A stretch of DNA of 64,000 nt, taken from the NCBI RefSeq assembly GCF_003130795.1, contig NZ_CP029353.1:1317501-1381500 (forward strand), given 5' to 3'. Source of the stretch: Azospirillum thermophilum. GTDB taxonomy: Bacteria; Pseudomonadota; Alphaproteobacteria; Azospirillales; Azospirillaceae. The translations under genes were made by a program, and so were the position numbers. Shown here piece by piece: positions 45,244 through 55,474 of the stretch (its first letter is position 1; each line of letters opens with the position of its first letter). A model generated the notes under the pieces. The model saw nothing but the letters and a program-made list of their open reading frames with translations, was not told the origin of the DNA and did no database searches.

Positions 45244-48155
45244 CGCGTGATGACCGCGATGGACGCGGCGGTGATGGCGAGCTGGCTGAAGATGCTGCCG
45301 AGCGTCTTGGAGAGGTCGAGGAACTCGAAGGGCTTGGGGTCGCGCGGCACGACCAGGACCGATCCCGGCGGAATCACCTCCACCCGGTGGTTCCAGGAGG
45401 ACAGCGACAGAGGCTGCGCCCGCCCGTCCGGCAGGACGAGGTAGGCGCGGCCGGTATCGGCGTTGCGGGTCGGCCCGCCCGCCTCGGCGATGTACGCGGA
45501 GGCGTCCTTGCCGCTGATGAACTGGACGGCGGCGGGATGCTGCACCTCTCCCGCGACGGCGACGGTCAGCGGGCGCTTCGGGATCACGATGCGGTCGCCG
45601 GCCTCCAGCAGGACGTCGAGTTCCGGCCGGCTGCGCAGGACCACGGGATCGGCTTCCACCACGATGCGGCCGAGCGGCTCCATGCCGCGGAGCTGGGCGG
45701 CGAGCTGATGGGCCAGCGCGGCGTTGCCGGAGCTGACCTGTTCGCCCTTCTCCAGTTCCAGGGTCAGCGCCCGTTCGAGTTCGCGCGCCTGCTGGGCGAA
45801 GCTCTCCTTCTCGCGGCGCCTCTCGCTTTCCCGGGTGAAGACGGCGCCGGCCGGGTAGGCATCCTCGGTCAGGCCGCCGGCCCGCGCGATCAGCGAGGAC
45901 AAGACCTCGCCACGGCCGACGTCATAGCTGCCGGGCCGGCGGACGGCGCCCTCGATGGCGACGCTGCGCGGCTCCAGCGCCTGGGCGATCGGGTTCACGC
46001 GCAGGGCGTCGCCCGGCCCGACCGTGCGCCGCGCTTCGGCCGGTCTGCCGAGGTCGAGGGTGGACCGCACCCCGTCGGCCATGGTCACCTCCACCGCCGC
46101 CGGGTCGGCATCGCTCGACAGGCCGCCGGCCGCGGCCAGCACCGCCTCCACCGGCGTGGCGTCGGCGACGGGATAGGCGCCGGGTTGCAGGACGGCGCCG
46201 CGCACCTGCACCCGCCGCTCGGTCACCAGAGCCAGGATGGCGGGATCCGGCGCCTCCTCCGCCTCCTGCACCCTGTCCTTGGGCGTGAGGAGGTCGCGGA
46301 TGCGGGAGGCGGCGAACAGATGGATGCGGTCGCCGTCGGCGAGGCGGCGGTTGCTGCGTCCGGCCCGCACCTCCTGCGGCGAGAAGGGGATCAGGCTGCG
46401 CGTGAGGCTGTGGCGGTCGAACCGCTCGATGACGCCGAGAAGCGGATAGACGTCGCGCTTCACCTCTCCTTCGCCACCCAACGCCGAACGCAGGGTGGCC
46501 CCCTGGACCAGCGGCCGGATGCCGGGTCGGCGGACATGGCCGACCAGCTCGTAGGACGGCGCCTTGTCCTCCTGGATGGCGGCGCCCGGACCGGCGCCTT
46601 CCTCGTCCGGCCCGGCCGCTCCGCCGGTGCGGGGATAGAAGCCGGGGCGGGGGACGCCGGTCAGCATCAGGACGGAGTGGCGAAGGGCGAAGGGCAGCAG
46701 GTCCGGCACTTGGGCGAACAGGGCGGGGCAGGCCTGCCGTCCGCCGGTCAGGCCGGTGGCGGCGCGGGCCTGCGGTCCGGCGGCCAGCGGTCCGTCCGGG
46801 GCGGCATCGAGCGTGCGGGCGAGCAGGAGCAGGCCGGGGCAGGCGTCGGGAGGCGGCGGCCGGGTGCCGCGCAGCAGATCCAGCACCGGCTCGCTGGTCA
46901 GGTAGCCGACCTCCTCGCTGCCGAAGACATGGAGCGTGTCGCCTTCGGACAGGCGGCGGCCGTCCCGCCCCTTCAGCACCGCGGCGAGGTCGACGGCCTG
47001 CAGGCGCCGGCCGCGTCCGGCGCCATCCGGCGAGGACAGCACGGCGAAGGGCAGATAGGCGTCCGGCCGCAGGTCCGGCCGGCCGACCAGCGCGTCCAGA
47101 CTGCGGGCGTGCGCCAGGGCACGCGGGCCGGGCCGCCGCACATGGCCTTCCAGCCGGACCTCGTTGCGGCGGTCCTCGCGCTCCGGGGCGAGCATCAGCA
47201 GGTCGCCGTCGCCGAAGCGGGGAGAGTCGGGATCCGCGATCTCCTCCACCGTCTCCTCGCCGGCGGGGCCGATGCCGAAGCGCAGGGCCCGGTGCGCGCC
47301 GGGGCGCAGCAGGCCGCCGGCCAGCATGCGCAGATCCGCCACCGCCTGGATGGGGCGGTCGGGCGGCAGCTCGTAGATGGCCGGGCGCTTGACGGCGCCG
47401 GCCACCGCGACGGCCGCGCCGAGCGGCGGGACGAACAGCCGGTCGCCATCGCGCAGACGCAGGTCGGCGGCCCCGCCTCCGGCCAGCAGAAGGTCGTAGA
47501 GGTCGACCGGCTGCCCGCCCCCGGGCGTGCCGGCGCGGATCAGCCGGATGCGGCGGAGCGACCCCGTCGGCGCGACGCCCCCGGCGGCCGACAGGGCATC
47601 CAGCACCGTCGCGAAGGCGTGGAGGTCGTGCCGCCCCGGCCGCGGCACGGAACCGGTGACGAGCACGCCGATGCGGCGGACCTCGGCCAGCGAGACGAAG
47701 GTCTCGGTGTTCGGCAGGGCGGCGGAGACGGCCGCCGCCAGTTCCCCCCGCAGGACCGAGAGAGGGAGCCCGGCGGCGGTGACCGGCGCCACCTCGTCGA
47801 CGATCAGCAGGCCGGCGCTGTCGACGGCGAAGCGCTTGCTGAAGGACTTCTGCCCGCGCAGCGTCACCAGCAGCTCGTCGCCGGTGTTCAGCACATAGTC
47901 GCCCTGGATGCCGCCGGGCGGCTGGCGGGGATCGGCCGGCCTGCCGAACAGCTCAAGCCCGAACAGGCGCAGCGTCTCCCCGGCCCGGGCGGAGAAGGCG
48001 GCTTCCAGCGGGGAAATCCCGTGCTCCGCCGCGAACGGCGGTTGGGCAGGCGGACCGGGGGACGCCGGCTCCGCTGCCCGGACGGCGATGGCCCACAGCA
48101 AAGGTGCCATGAGCGGCACCATGAGGATGAGGAGTCGGCACGCGGTTGCGAACAT
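45240..48155 (-). CDS. Large polysaccharide export protein with eight SLBB-type repeats
   Basis: 971 residues, more than twice the usual Wza-like length. Signal peptide (FATACRLLILMVPLMAPLLWAIAVRA), then a Poly_export start (GDYVLNTGDELLVTLRG). Eight SLBB-type segments follow, for example VTGSVPRPGRHDL, VAGAVKRPAIYEL, LEGHVRRPGPRAL, LTGVPRPGFYPR, VGHVRRPGIRPL, RGAVLQPGAYPV, EGAVRRPGSYDV and AGEVQHPAAVQF. No lipobox Cys is seen. It ends in a hydrophobic helix (LGSIFSQLAITAASIAVI). Probably the outer-envelope conduit for the polysaccharide made by this locus. ATG 48155 starts at the signal peptide. Confidence 0.88.
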   Translation of the reverse strand: MFATACRLLILMVPLMAPLLWAIAVRAAEPASPGPPAQPPFAAEHGISPLEAAFSARAGETLRLFGLELFGRPADPRQPPGGIQGDYVLNTGDELLVTLRGQKSFSKRFAVDSAGLLIVDEVAPVTAAGLPLSVLRGELAAAVSAALPNTETFVSLAEVRRIGVLVTGSVPRPGRHDLHAFATVLDALSAAGGVAPTGSLRRIRLIRAGTPGGGQPVDLYDLLLAGGGAADLRLRDGDRLFVPPLGAAVAVAGAVKRPAIYELPPDRPIQAVADLRMLAGGLLRPGAHRALRFGIGPAGEETVEEIADPDSPRFGDGDLLMLAPEREDRRNEVRLEGHVRRPGPRALAHARSLDALVGRPDLRPDAYLPFAVLSSPDGAGRGRRLQAVDLAAVLKGRDGRRLSEGDTLHVFGSEEVGYLTSEPVLDLLRGTRPPPPDACPGLLLLARTLDAAPDGPLAAGPQARAATGLTGGRQACPALFAQVPDLLPFALRHSVLMLTGVPRPGFYPRTGGAAGPDEEGAGPGAAIQEDKAPSYELVGHVRRPGIRPLVQGATLRSALGGEGEVKRDVYPLLGVIERFDRHSLTRSLIPFSPQEVRAGRSNRRLADGDRIHLFAASRIRDLLTPKDRVQEAEEAPDPAILALVTERRVQVRGAVLQPGAYPVADATPVEAVLAAAGGLSSDADPAAVEVTMADGVRSTLDLGRPAEARRTVGPGDALRVNPIAQALEPRSVAIEGAVRRPGSYDVGRGEVLSSLIARAGGLTEDAYPAGAVFTRESERRREKESFAQQARELERALTLELEKGEQVSSGNAALAHQLAAQLRGMEPLGRIVVEADPVVLRSRPELDVLLEAGDRIVIPKRPLTVAVAGEVQHPAAVQFISGKDASAYIAEAGGPTRNADTGRAYLVLPDGRAQPLSLSSWNHRVEVIPPGSVLVVPRDPKPFEFLDLSKTLGSIFSQLAITAASIAVITR

Positions 48156-48292
48156 GGAGTGTCTACAGGATGCCACGGCCAGCCGCCTGCGGGTGCGGCG
48201 GTTGCCTGAATACACTCATGCGTGTGTTTTCGAGGAAATGCAACCTGATCCTGCCGGCCGGCGGCGGGCAGCCCGGTGGCGTCGGTCGGGGC

Positions 48293-49350
48293 TCAGGCCA
48301 CCCCGACCGCAGGCTCCCGGCCCATCGCGAGGTCGTCGTAGAGCGTGAGGTAGCGCTCCGCCATCACGTCGATGGAGTGGCGGGTGCGGGCGGCGGCGCG
48401 GCAGGCGTCGGGGTCGATGGTCGCGGCGGCCTCCACCGCCTTGACGAAGCCCTCGACATCCTCGGCGAGGAAGCCGGTCACGCCGGGCTCGACGATCCCG
48501 GGAAGCGGGCCGGCGGGGTAGCCGACGACGGGCGTGCCGCAGGCCAGCGCCTCCAGCGCCGCCAGCGAGGTCGGCTCGACGCTGCGGCGCGGCGAGATCA
48601 GGCAGCGCGCCGCACCCAGCATCCAGCGCTTGCGCGCGAAGCCGATCGGGCCGAGGAAGCGCCGGCGCTGGTCGAGGCGCGGGCGGATGACGTCCTGGAA
48701 ATAGCTGCGCGCCTCCGCCGTCGCCGGCACCTCGCCGCTGAGGACGAGCTGCATGTCGCTGGCGTGCGCGGCCTCCAGCGCGAGGTCGAAGCCGCTGTCG
48801 GGATCGACGCTGCCGAGCCCGACGACGAAGTTGCGCTTGGGAATGCGGATGTAGAGCCGGTCGACCGCGACCCCGATCTCGATCGGCGGCAGCAGGGGGG
48901 CGGCGGGCGGGGCGTCGCGCATTTGCCAGGCGGACAGGCCGGTCAGCCAGACGTCGGGCCGGTCGGGCGTCAGGGCGTCCGCGGATAGTCGTCCAGCGGA
49001 CGGTGGAGCGTGACCAAGGTGGGGAGCCCCGTCGCCGGCAGGCAGACGGGAAAATCCTCGAGATGCAGATGGACCAGATCGACCGGATGGCGCTCCAGCG
49101 TCGAGGCGATGGTCGCCGCGACGCGCTTCGCGACGATGCCGCGCGCCCGCTGGTTCACCGCCCCCGCGACGCGCGGCAGCGGGATCAGCGATCCCGACAC
49201 GGCCGACCCTTCGACCCCGATCACCAGGGAGCGATGACCTGCCCTGACCAGCGCCGCGTCCAGGGCCGCGACCATGAGCCCGTCCGTGGCACCGGAATCC
49301 GGATCGACCGGCGCATAGGGTGATGCAACGCTGAGGATCGTAAGGGTCAT
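48293..49350 (-). pseudogene. Glycosyltransferase family 4, frameshifted
   Basis: ATG 49350 starts LTILSVASPYAPVDPDSGATDG; the first frame runs to LVTLHRPLDDYP and stops. The second frame carries the rest (ALTPDRPDVWLTGLSAWQ, NFVVGLGSVDPDSGFDLAL, SVEPTSLAALEALACGTPVVG). One base added near 48983-48984 joins them as DDYPADALTPDRP, a 352-residue protein. Donor-site motifs are intact. Confidence 0.82.
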
Positions 49351-49438
49351 CACACCGCCTTTAACCGTTCAGGGTATGGGTGGTGAGGAGGCGCCGGGAA
49401 TGGAAGGCTCCCGAAAGGAGAGGTCGCCGGAAGAACGC

Positions 49439-50542
49439 TCAGTCGTCGCCGCCGCCTCCCTTGAGGTCGAGCAGGCTGCGCAGGTCCTGCACCCGCCGCT
49501 CCGCGCTGTGCTCCGCCAGGACGCGGCGGCGGGCGCGGGCGCCGAGATCGGCGAGATGGCTGCGCGGCAGCATCAGGGCGGTGGTGACGTCGTCGCTCTG
49601 CGACGCGGCGAGGATCTCGCGGCCGGGATCGAAGAAGCTGTCCAGCCCCTCCCAGCGGTCGGAGACGATGGGCACGCCGCAGGCCGCGGCCTCCAGCAGC
49701 CGGGCGGGCGGGCACCAGCCGGCATCCCGCGCGTCGTCGCGCACCAGGGCCAGCGTCAGGGTGGAGGAGGCGAGGAAGGCCGGCCGGTCCCGCGGCGGCA
49801 GGTCGGGCACGGTCTTGATGTTGGCGGTGCGCCCCACCTCGTCCGGCAGGCCGGATCCGGCGATGACGAACCGGCGGCGCGACAGCCGCTGCGCCGGGTC
49901 GAGGAACAGCCGCTCCAGCCCCTTGCGCAGGACCGTCCCGTCCGGGGCGAGGCAGCAGAGGTCGCCGAGGAACTCCTGACGGGCATCTGCAGGTCGATGC
50001 AGATCCGGAACGATCCACGGGTAGAGCGGCGCCACATCGCGTGCACCGGTTCGGATGCGCAACGAGTCGAGAAGGGAGCCGCCGGCCGCCGCCAGGACCA
50101 TGTCGAAGCCGGAAAGACCGTCGGCGGGAAGATGCGCCGCCTGCTCCCCGGCAGCCAGCGCCGCGACGGTCGAGGGCGTTTCGGGGTCGTAAAGAACCTT
50201 GCGCGCCGCCTGGGAGTTCAGGACCAGCCCGGCCGCGGCGACGGCGTCGGGTCCATGGGCGACGACCAGCGCGACGGCCGCGTCGTCGCTCTGCCGGGCG
50301 GCCTCGGCGGAGATCTCGTCCCAGTCGCGATAGGCCAGCCGGTCGCCGCCGGGGATCGCCCAATCGACCGCCGCCCCTCCCGCCATGGGATCGGCGGACT
50401 GGGCGGCAGGATCGGCGAGCCGTTCCACGGCGACCACGCGATGACCGCGGCTGGCGAGCGCCTGGACCAGGGCGCGCCATCTGGCGCCGTGGCCGGTCTC
50501 CTCGCGATAGCCGTTGGTCAGTCCGAAAATCACGATCTTCAT
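49439..50542 (-). CDS. Glycosyltransferase family 1, CgeB-like
   Basis: 367 residues. Starts IVIFGLTNGYREETGHGARWRALVQAL. C-terminal GT-B donor domain has RFVIAGSGLPDE, RLLEAAACGVPIVSDRWEGLDSFFDPGREIL. Leads the minus-strand group of polysaccharide genes. Intact, unlike the next two glycosyltransferases. Sugar specificity unknown. Confidence 0.85.
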   Translation of the reverse strand: MKIVIFGLTNGYREETGHGARWRALVQALASRGHRVVAVERLADPAAQSADPMAGGAAVDWAIPGGDRLAYRDWDEISAEAARQSDDAAVALVVAHGPDAVAAAGLVLNSQAARKVLYDPETPSTVAALAAGEQAAHLPADGLSGFDMVLAAAGGSLLDSLRIRTGARDVAPLYPWIVPDLHRPADARQEFLGDLCCLAPDGTVLRKGLERLFLDPAQRLSRRRFVIAGSGLPDEVGRTANIKTVPDLPPRDRPAFLASSTLTLALVRDDARDAGWCPPARLLEAAACGVPIVSDRWEGLDSFFDPGREILAASQSDDVTTALMLPRSHLADLGARARRRVLAEHSAERRVQDLRSLLDLKGGGGDD

Positions 50543-50650
50543 TGCGTCGGCACCCCGCTGCAGCCCGTCTGGCTGCCCTCGGTTTCGGTTGCAGGCCGAT
50601 GGGTCCCGGTTCCCGTTCCCCGCTATTCGTCTGCTGTTCCTATAATCCGA

Positions 50651-51001
50651 TCAATGAACGGCAGCCGCGGTGCCCGTGTTCCGCGAACAAGCGTGGAACA
50701 GGGGCATCTCTTTCGACAGGCTGCCCTTCGCGCGCAGGGCCTTGTCCCGCTCGTACAGCGGCCGGTACTTCCCGACATAGCCCTTGCGGCAAGCCCGGTG
50801 GAACCGCTCGCCGGCGGTCCTCCAGTCGTCGCCGGGCCGCACCCAGCTCACATAGGTGGTGCCGGTCCGCGGATCGGTGCGGAGATAGCGGCCGCTGCCC
50901 TTGCCGCCCCGCACCCATTGGCCGGGGTTCAGCCGCAGCATGCCGCGCGCCAGCAGCATGGAGACCTGAGGCGTCAGGTCGATGGTCGGGACATAGGGCA
51001 T
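50651..51001 (-). CDS. Hypothetical basic protein
   Basis: 116 residues, no family recognised. Starts at ATG 51001 with GGAGGAG upstream. Mid-protein, WVRGGKGSGRYLRTDPRTGTTYVSWV looks like a beta-hairpin region rich in Gly and Arg; Cys residues occur at CRKGY and HACSRN. Soluble, no signal peptide. It stands alone between the glycosyltransferases and the transglycosylase. Confidence 0.6.
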   Translation of the reverse strand: MPYVPTIDLTPQVSMLLARGMLRLNPGQWVRGGKGSGRYLRTDPRTGTTYVSWVRPGDDWRTAGERFHRACRKGYVGKYRPLYERDKALRAKGSLSKEMPLFHACSRNTGTAAAVH

Positions 51002-51264
51002 CGCAACTCCTCCGGGCCGGGCAGGGGCCGGCCGCGATCTGATCTTCCGCTTGTTTCGGTATGCAAACCATATGGTGCCGCGACGTCTTCCGTTCAAGGT
51101 TCGTTCCCGGTTCCACGGCCGCCGGAAACCAGGATTCCCAAGCCTTGCGCAGTTGTCCGTTGAGCCGGGGAGCGGAGCGTCCTAGGGTCTGCGGATCCGG
51201 TCTTCCCGGTCCGGCCCCGCCGGTTCGGGAGGGGCAATCCCCAAGCAACGGCTTCGACACGCGC

Positions 51265-52593
51265 ATGCGCATCCAGTTTCCTGCCCTCGTCCGCCATCGC
51301 CCGTCCCGGCTGCTGATGGCGGCGCTCCTGCTCGCCGGCTGCCAGACCACCGGCGCCTCCTCGCAAGCGACGGCGACGACCGCCGGCACGGCTGCCGCGG
51401 CGCCGGCCCTCTCCGCCGCCCAGACCGCCGCACAGCCAGCATCCTTCGACGACTGGCTGCGCGGGCTGCGCGCCGAGGCGCTGGCCCAGGGCATCCGGCC
51501 GCAGACCTTCGACCGCGCCTTCCAGAAGGTGAAGCTGTCCGACCGGGTGGTCGAGCTGGACCGCAGCCAGCCGGAGTTCACGCGCCAGCCCTGGCAGTAT
51601 CTCGACAGCGCGGTCAACGAGCGTCGGGTGCAGGCCGGCCGCCAGCGGATCCAGGAGAACGCCGCGCTGCTGCAGCGGATCAACCAGCGCACCGGCGTCC
51701 CGCCCGAGATCCTGATGGGGTTCTGGGCGGTGGAGAGCGACTTCGGCAACTCCATGGGCAATTTCCCGGTCATCGACGCCCTGACCACGCTGGCCTTCGA
51801 GGGGCGTCGCGCCGCCTATTTCCGGACGGAGCTGCTGGCGGCTCTGCGCATCCTCGATGCCGGCGACATCCCGCTGGAGCGGATGAACGGTTCCTGGGCC
51901 GGCGCGATGGGCCAGACGCAGTTCATGCCGACCGTGTTCCTGAAGAACGCGGTGGACGAGGACGGCGACGGCCGCCGCGACATCTGGGGCAGCATGCCCG
52001 ACGTGCTGGCCTCCACCGCCAAGTTCGTCCTGGCCAACGGCTGGCGCGCCGGCGAACGCTGGGGCGAGGAGGTGCGGCTCCCCTCCGGCTTCCCCTACGA
52101 GCTGGCGGAGCTGAACGTGACGCGGCCGGTATCGGAATGGCGCCGGATGGGCGTCGTCCCGGCGGCCGGCAGCGACCTGTCGGGCGACGACCCCGCCGCG
52201 ATCCTGGTGCTGGCCGGCCATCGCGGGCCGGCCTTCCTGGTGCGGGAGAATTTCCGCGCCATCATGCGCTACAACCCCTCCACCAGCTATGCGCTGGCGG
52301 TGGCGCTGCTGGCCGACCGCATGTCGGGCCGTCCGGGCATCATCGGAATCTGGCCGCGGGAGGAACAGGCGCTGAGCCGCGACGAGCGGATGGAACTGCA
52401 GCAGCGGCTCGCCTCGCTCGGCTACGAGCCGGGAACGCCGGACGGCATCGTCGGCGCCAACACGCGCAACGCCGTCCGCCGCTTCCAGAAGTCGGTGGGC
52501 GCCATTCCCGACGGCTTCGCGACCAAGGGCCTGCTCGACCGCCTGCGCCAGTCGGGCACCGGCACACCGGCGCCGGGCGCCACCCCGGGCTGA
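51265..52593 (+). CDS. Lytic murein transglycosylase, MltB family, lipoprotein
   Basis: 442 residues. Lipoprotein signal with lipobox LLLAGC (Cys26), an Ala/Thr linker, and an SLT_2 domain with the catalytic Glu157 in FWAVESDFGNSMG and the segment GSWAGAMGQTQFMPT. A C-terminal PG_binding_1 domain (about 375-430; LQQRLASLGYEPGTPDGIVGANT) binds peptidoglycan. Cleaves glycan strands with anhydro-muropeptide formation. Confidence 0.93.
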   Translation: MRIQFPALVRHRPSRLLMAALLLAGCQTTGASSQATATTAGTAAAAPALSAAQTAAQPASFDDWLRGLRAEALAQGIRPQTFDRAFQKVKLSDRVVELDRSQPEFTRQPWQYLDSAVNERRVQAGRQRIQENAALLQRINQRTGVPPEILMGFWAVESDFGNSMGNFPVIDALTTLAFEGRRAAYFRTELLAALRILDAGDIPLERMNGSWAGAMGQTQFMPTVFLKNAVDEDGDGRRDIWGSMPDVLASTAKFVLANGWRAGERWGEEVRLPSGFPYELAELNVTRPVSEWRRMGVVPAAGSDLSGDDPAAILVLAGHRGPAFLVRENFRAIMRYNPSTSYALAVALLADRMSGRPGIIGIWPREEQALSRDERMELQQRLASLGYEPGTPDGIVGANTRNAVRRFQKSVGAIPDGFATKGLLDRLRQSGTGTPAPGATPG

Positions 52594-52607
52594 ACCGCGC
52601 GAGGGCG

Positions 52608-53035
52608 TCAGGCCGCGCCGCGCAGCCGCGCCACCTCCTCGTTGAGGGCGGCGAGGTCCGGTCCGGCCAGAACATCGCGGATCAGGGGGAGGAGAACCGT
52701 CTCCTCCCGTCCGCACTGGTATCGAACAGGGCGCGCAACGTCTCGAAATCGGCGAGCCAGCGGTGATCGGCGTCGCGCTGCGGCGCGCGGCGGGCGAGGT
52801 CATCGGCCATCGCCGCGACGCGGCGGCTGCCCTCGGCCACCGAGGTCACCCGCTCGTCGGCCGGCAGGCGGCGCAGCACGGCCTGCTCCAGCATCGCCGT
52901 GTGGGCCTGCCAGCGCCCGGCGAGCGCCCGCATCTCCCCCTCACGCTCCGCCCAGGCCTGCTGGGGCGCGTTTCCCACCGCGGCGAAGAGTTCGCGTCCG
53001 GCCCGGTGGTCGGATTGGATGAGGTCGGCGATCAT
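52608..53035 (-). pseudogene. Hemerythrin-like HHE domain protein, frameshifted
   Basis: ATG 53035 starts IADLIQSDHRAGRELFAAVG, and the first frame has RWQAHTAMLEQAVLRRLPADE and ADHRWLADFETLRALFDT. After DT the frame changes near 52718. With one base added, the protein continues QCGREETVLLPLIRDVLAGPDLAALNEEVARLRGAA to 52608, 142 residues. The spaced His and Glu residues fit a di-iron HHE fold. The metal site is inferred, not proven. Confidence 0.72.
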
Positions 53036-53100
53036 GGCCCGGTCTCCGCTGGCTTGGTTTCAGCGGAAAACCGGGCGGAGGACGCCGGGGTTCCCGTGGA

Positions 53101-53814
53101 TCAGTCCTTCGGCGGCACGACGGTGGAGCTGGAGAGATCCTCCTTGTGCCGCTCCTCGCTCGGCAGGCGGCCCTTGACGAGGAAGCAGACATTCTCCGCC
53201 ACGTTGGTCGCGTGGTCGCCGATGCGCTCGATCGACTTGGCGGCGAACAGCAGGTGCGTGCAGCCGCTGATCTGCTGCGGCGTCTCCATCATGTAGGTCA
53301 GCACCTCGCGGAACAGGCTGGTGTAGGCGGCATCCACCTCGCCGTCGCGGTCGCGCACCGCGGTGGCGAGCGCCGCGTCCTGCTCGGCGTAGGCGCGCCG
53401 CATGTCGCGGATCATGCCCAGCACCATCTGCCCCATCCAGGACAGCGAGGAGAGCGGCGGCGCCACCGGCAGGCCGGCGAGCGTGATGGCACGCTTGGCG
53501 ACGGAGCCGGCGAAGTCGCCCATCCGTTCCAGGTTGGAGGCGATCTTGAGGGCCGAGACGATCTCCCGCAGATCCTTCGCCATGGGCTGGCGCAGGGCCA
53601 GCATGCGTACGACCATCGCCTCCACCTCGGCCTCCAGCCGGTCGATGGCGGCGTCCTCCTTGACGATGGCGGCGGCGCGGACGGAGTCGCGGGCGGCCAG
53701 CGCCTCGATCGCATCGCCGACCTGACGTTCCACCAGCTCCGCCATGCTGTCGATGGTCCGGCGCAGAGCGGCAAGTTCCGCATCGAAGGCCGCTACGGTG
53801 TGGCTGGTCGTCAT
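53101..53814 (-). CDS. phoU: Phosphate-specific transport accessory protein PhoU
   Basis: 237 residues, two PhoU three-helix repeats. Each has the metal-binding pattern (ASNLERMGDFAGSVAKRA; KSIERIGDHATNVAENVC). PhoU damps Pst uptake and PhoR signalling. No pst or phoB gene is in the window on this side; an operon upstream of 53814 is not present. Confidence 0.95.
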   Translation of the reverse strand: MTTSHTVAAFDAELAALRRTIDSMAELVERQVGDAIEALAARDSVRAAAIVKEDAAIDRLEAEVEAMVVRMLALRQPMAKDLREIVSALKIASNLERMGDFAGSVAKRAITLAGLPVAPPLSSLSWMGQMVLGMIRDMRRAYAEQDAALATAVRDRDGEVDAAYTSLFREVLTYMMETPQQISGCTHLLFAAKSIERIGDHATNVAENVCFLVKGRLPSEERHKEDLSSSTVVPPKD

Positions 53815-54020
53815 GCCTGATCCCCCTCAACGCGTTTCGCCGGAGCATAGATGGCGGCGGCGGCGGCCGGCTGCCATGGCCCCACCCCCCTTAACCTTTG
53901 GAATAGATTATTTCGGGAGAGTGGTCTATCGATTGGAGTGACCTTGCAGCCATCCTCGACCGGTACCGGCCCAGCGGGCTGGCAGCCCCATGTCGAGGCG
54001 GCGGAAACCGGACCGGGCCC

Positions 54021-55340
54021 ATGACGCCACATGAGTTGGTCGCCGTGCTCGAAAAGCACGAGCGCTGGCTGAAGAACAAGCCGGGCGGATCGCGCGCCAA
54101 CCTGACCATGGTCAACCTGGAGGGGGCCAACCTGTCCGGCGTCGACCTGACCCAGGGCAAGCTGTCCGGGGCCGTCCTGACCCATTGCGATTTCAGCCGG
54201 GCCAACCTCAGCCATGCCGACCTGTTCGCCGCCCACCTGACCAAGGCGGACCTGACCGGCTGCAACCTGTTCCGCGCCGACCTGCGCGGCGCCCATATGC
54301 GGGGCGCCAAGCTGAAGGGCGCCATCCTGAAGGAAGCCGACCTGCGCGGCGGCGCGCTGCTCTACGGCGGCGGCGCCCCCGGCACCGGCGCCGGGGCGAA
54401 GGGGCTGGACTTCGTCCGCTCCGACCTGTCCGGCACCAATTTCGACGACGCGTCGATGACCAACGCGAACCTGTCGGGCGCCGACCTGACGGACGTGTCG
54501 ATGAACGGGGCGGACTGCGAGGGGGCGCTGCTGACCGGCGCCACGCTGCTGCGCTCCACCATGAAGAACTGCAACCTCGCCCGCGCCGACCTGCGGAGCT
54601 GCAACCTGTCCGGGGTGAACCTGCAGGGGGCGGTGCTGCGCGACGCCAATCTGGCCGGGGCGCATCTGACCGGGGCCAACCTGCGCAACGCCGACCTGCA
54701 GGGCGCCAAGCTGGAGGGGGCGGACCTGTCGGGCGCCGACACGACGGGGGCCAACCTCGCCCGCTCGGCCGACAATTTCTCGATCCAGATCCAGCACGCG
54801 CTGCACGACCACTACAACTGGATCAACACCAACGGCTCGCTGGGCGCACGGGCCGACCTCAGCGGCGCCGACCTGTCGCACATCGACCTGCACGGCGTGA
54901 ACCTGTCGGGCGCCAGCCTGAAGGGCGTGAACCTGTCCGGCGCCAAGATGGGCGAGGCGCTGCTGATCATGTGCGACCTGTCGGAAGCCAACCTGTCCGG
55001 CGCCGATTTCGCCGGGGCGATCCTCGACGGGTCGAACCTGCGCGGCGCCAACTTCAATGGGGCGCGGCTGGACGGGGCGGGGATCGGCTGGGTGGACATA
55101 AAGGGGCCGGACGGCAAGCCCACCGGGCGGCTGTGGGCGGCCAACCTGACCGGCTGCAGCTTCGTCGGGGCGTCCTGCGTGCGGACAAACATGCGCGGGG
55201 CCAATCTGGCGGGCAGCAACTTCGCCAATGCGAACCTGACCGGCGCCATCCTGAGCGACGCCAACATCCGCGACGCCGGCTTCACCAACGCCAACCTGAC
55301 CGGCGCCAGCCTGCCGCCGCCGCCCGACCCCGACGACTGA
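54021..55340 (+). CDS. Pentapeptide-repeat protein
   Basis: 439 residues, mostly A(D/N)LXX repeats from about residue 26 to the end, predicting a long right-handed quadrilateral beta-helix. An insert with few repeats (about 250-275; NFSIQIQHALHDHYNWINTN) divides it in two. The N-terminus (MTPHELVAVLEKHERWLKN) is a short helix seen in related proteins. No signal peptide. Function of such proteins varies (some mimic DNA and block gyrase); none is shown here. Confidence 0.93.
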   Translation: MTPHELVAVLEKHERWLKNKPGGSRANLTMVNLEGANLSGVDLTQGKLSGAVLTHCDFSRANLSHADLFAAHLTKADLTGCNLFRADLRGAHMRGAKLKGAILKEADLRGGALLYGGGAPGTGAGAKGLDFVRSDLSGTNFDDASMTNANLSGADLTDVSMNGADCEGALLTGATLLRSTMKNCNLARADLRSCNLSGVNLQGAVLRDANLAGAHLTGANLRNADLQGAKLEGADLSGADTTGANLARSADNFSIQIQHALHDHYNWINTNGSLGARADLSGADLSHIDLHGVNLSGASLKGVNLSGAKMGEALLIMCDLSEANLSGADFAGAILDGSNLRGANFNGARLDGAGIGWVDIKGPDGKPTGRLWAANLTGCSFVGASCVRTNMRGANLAGSNFANANLTGAILSDANIRDAGFTNANLTGASLPPPPDPDD

Positions 55341-55391
55341 GCCCGAGGACTGATCCCGACGGCCGGCCGCGACAATCGGGAATTTTCCCTG

Positions 55392-55427
55392 GGTAAAAAC
55401 TTTACCGGTATTTGACCCGGGTATAAA
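55392..55427 (+). promoter_or_regulatory. Palindrome and candidate promoter before the GIY-YIG gene
   Basis: GGTAAA-AAC-TTTACC (55392-55406) is a perfect dyad, followed 15 bases later by TATAAA (55422-55427). The TTTACC arm could serve as a weak -35. AT-rich against its surroundings. Possibly an operator for a local regulator such as the nearby MarR protein; untested. Confidence 0.4.
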
Positions 55428-55474
55428 TCTCCCGGCGCGGCGTGTCCTTTGCGCCGCCCGGGAAGGAGCGGGTC

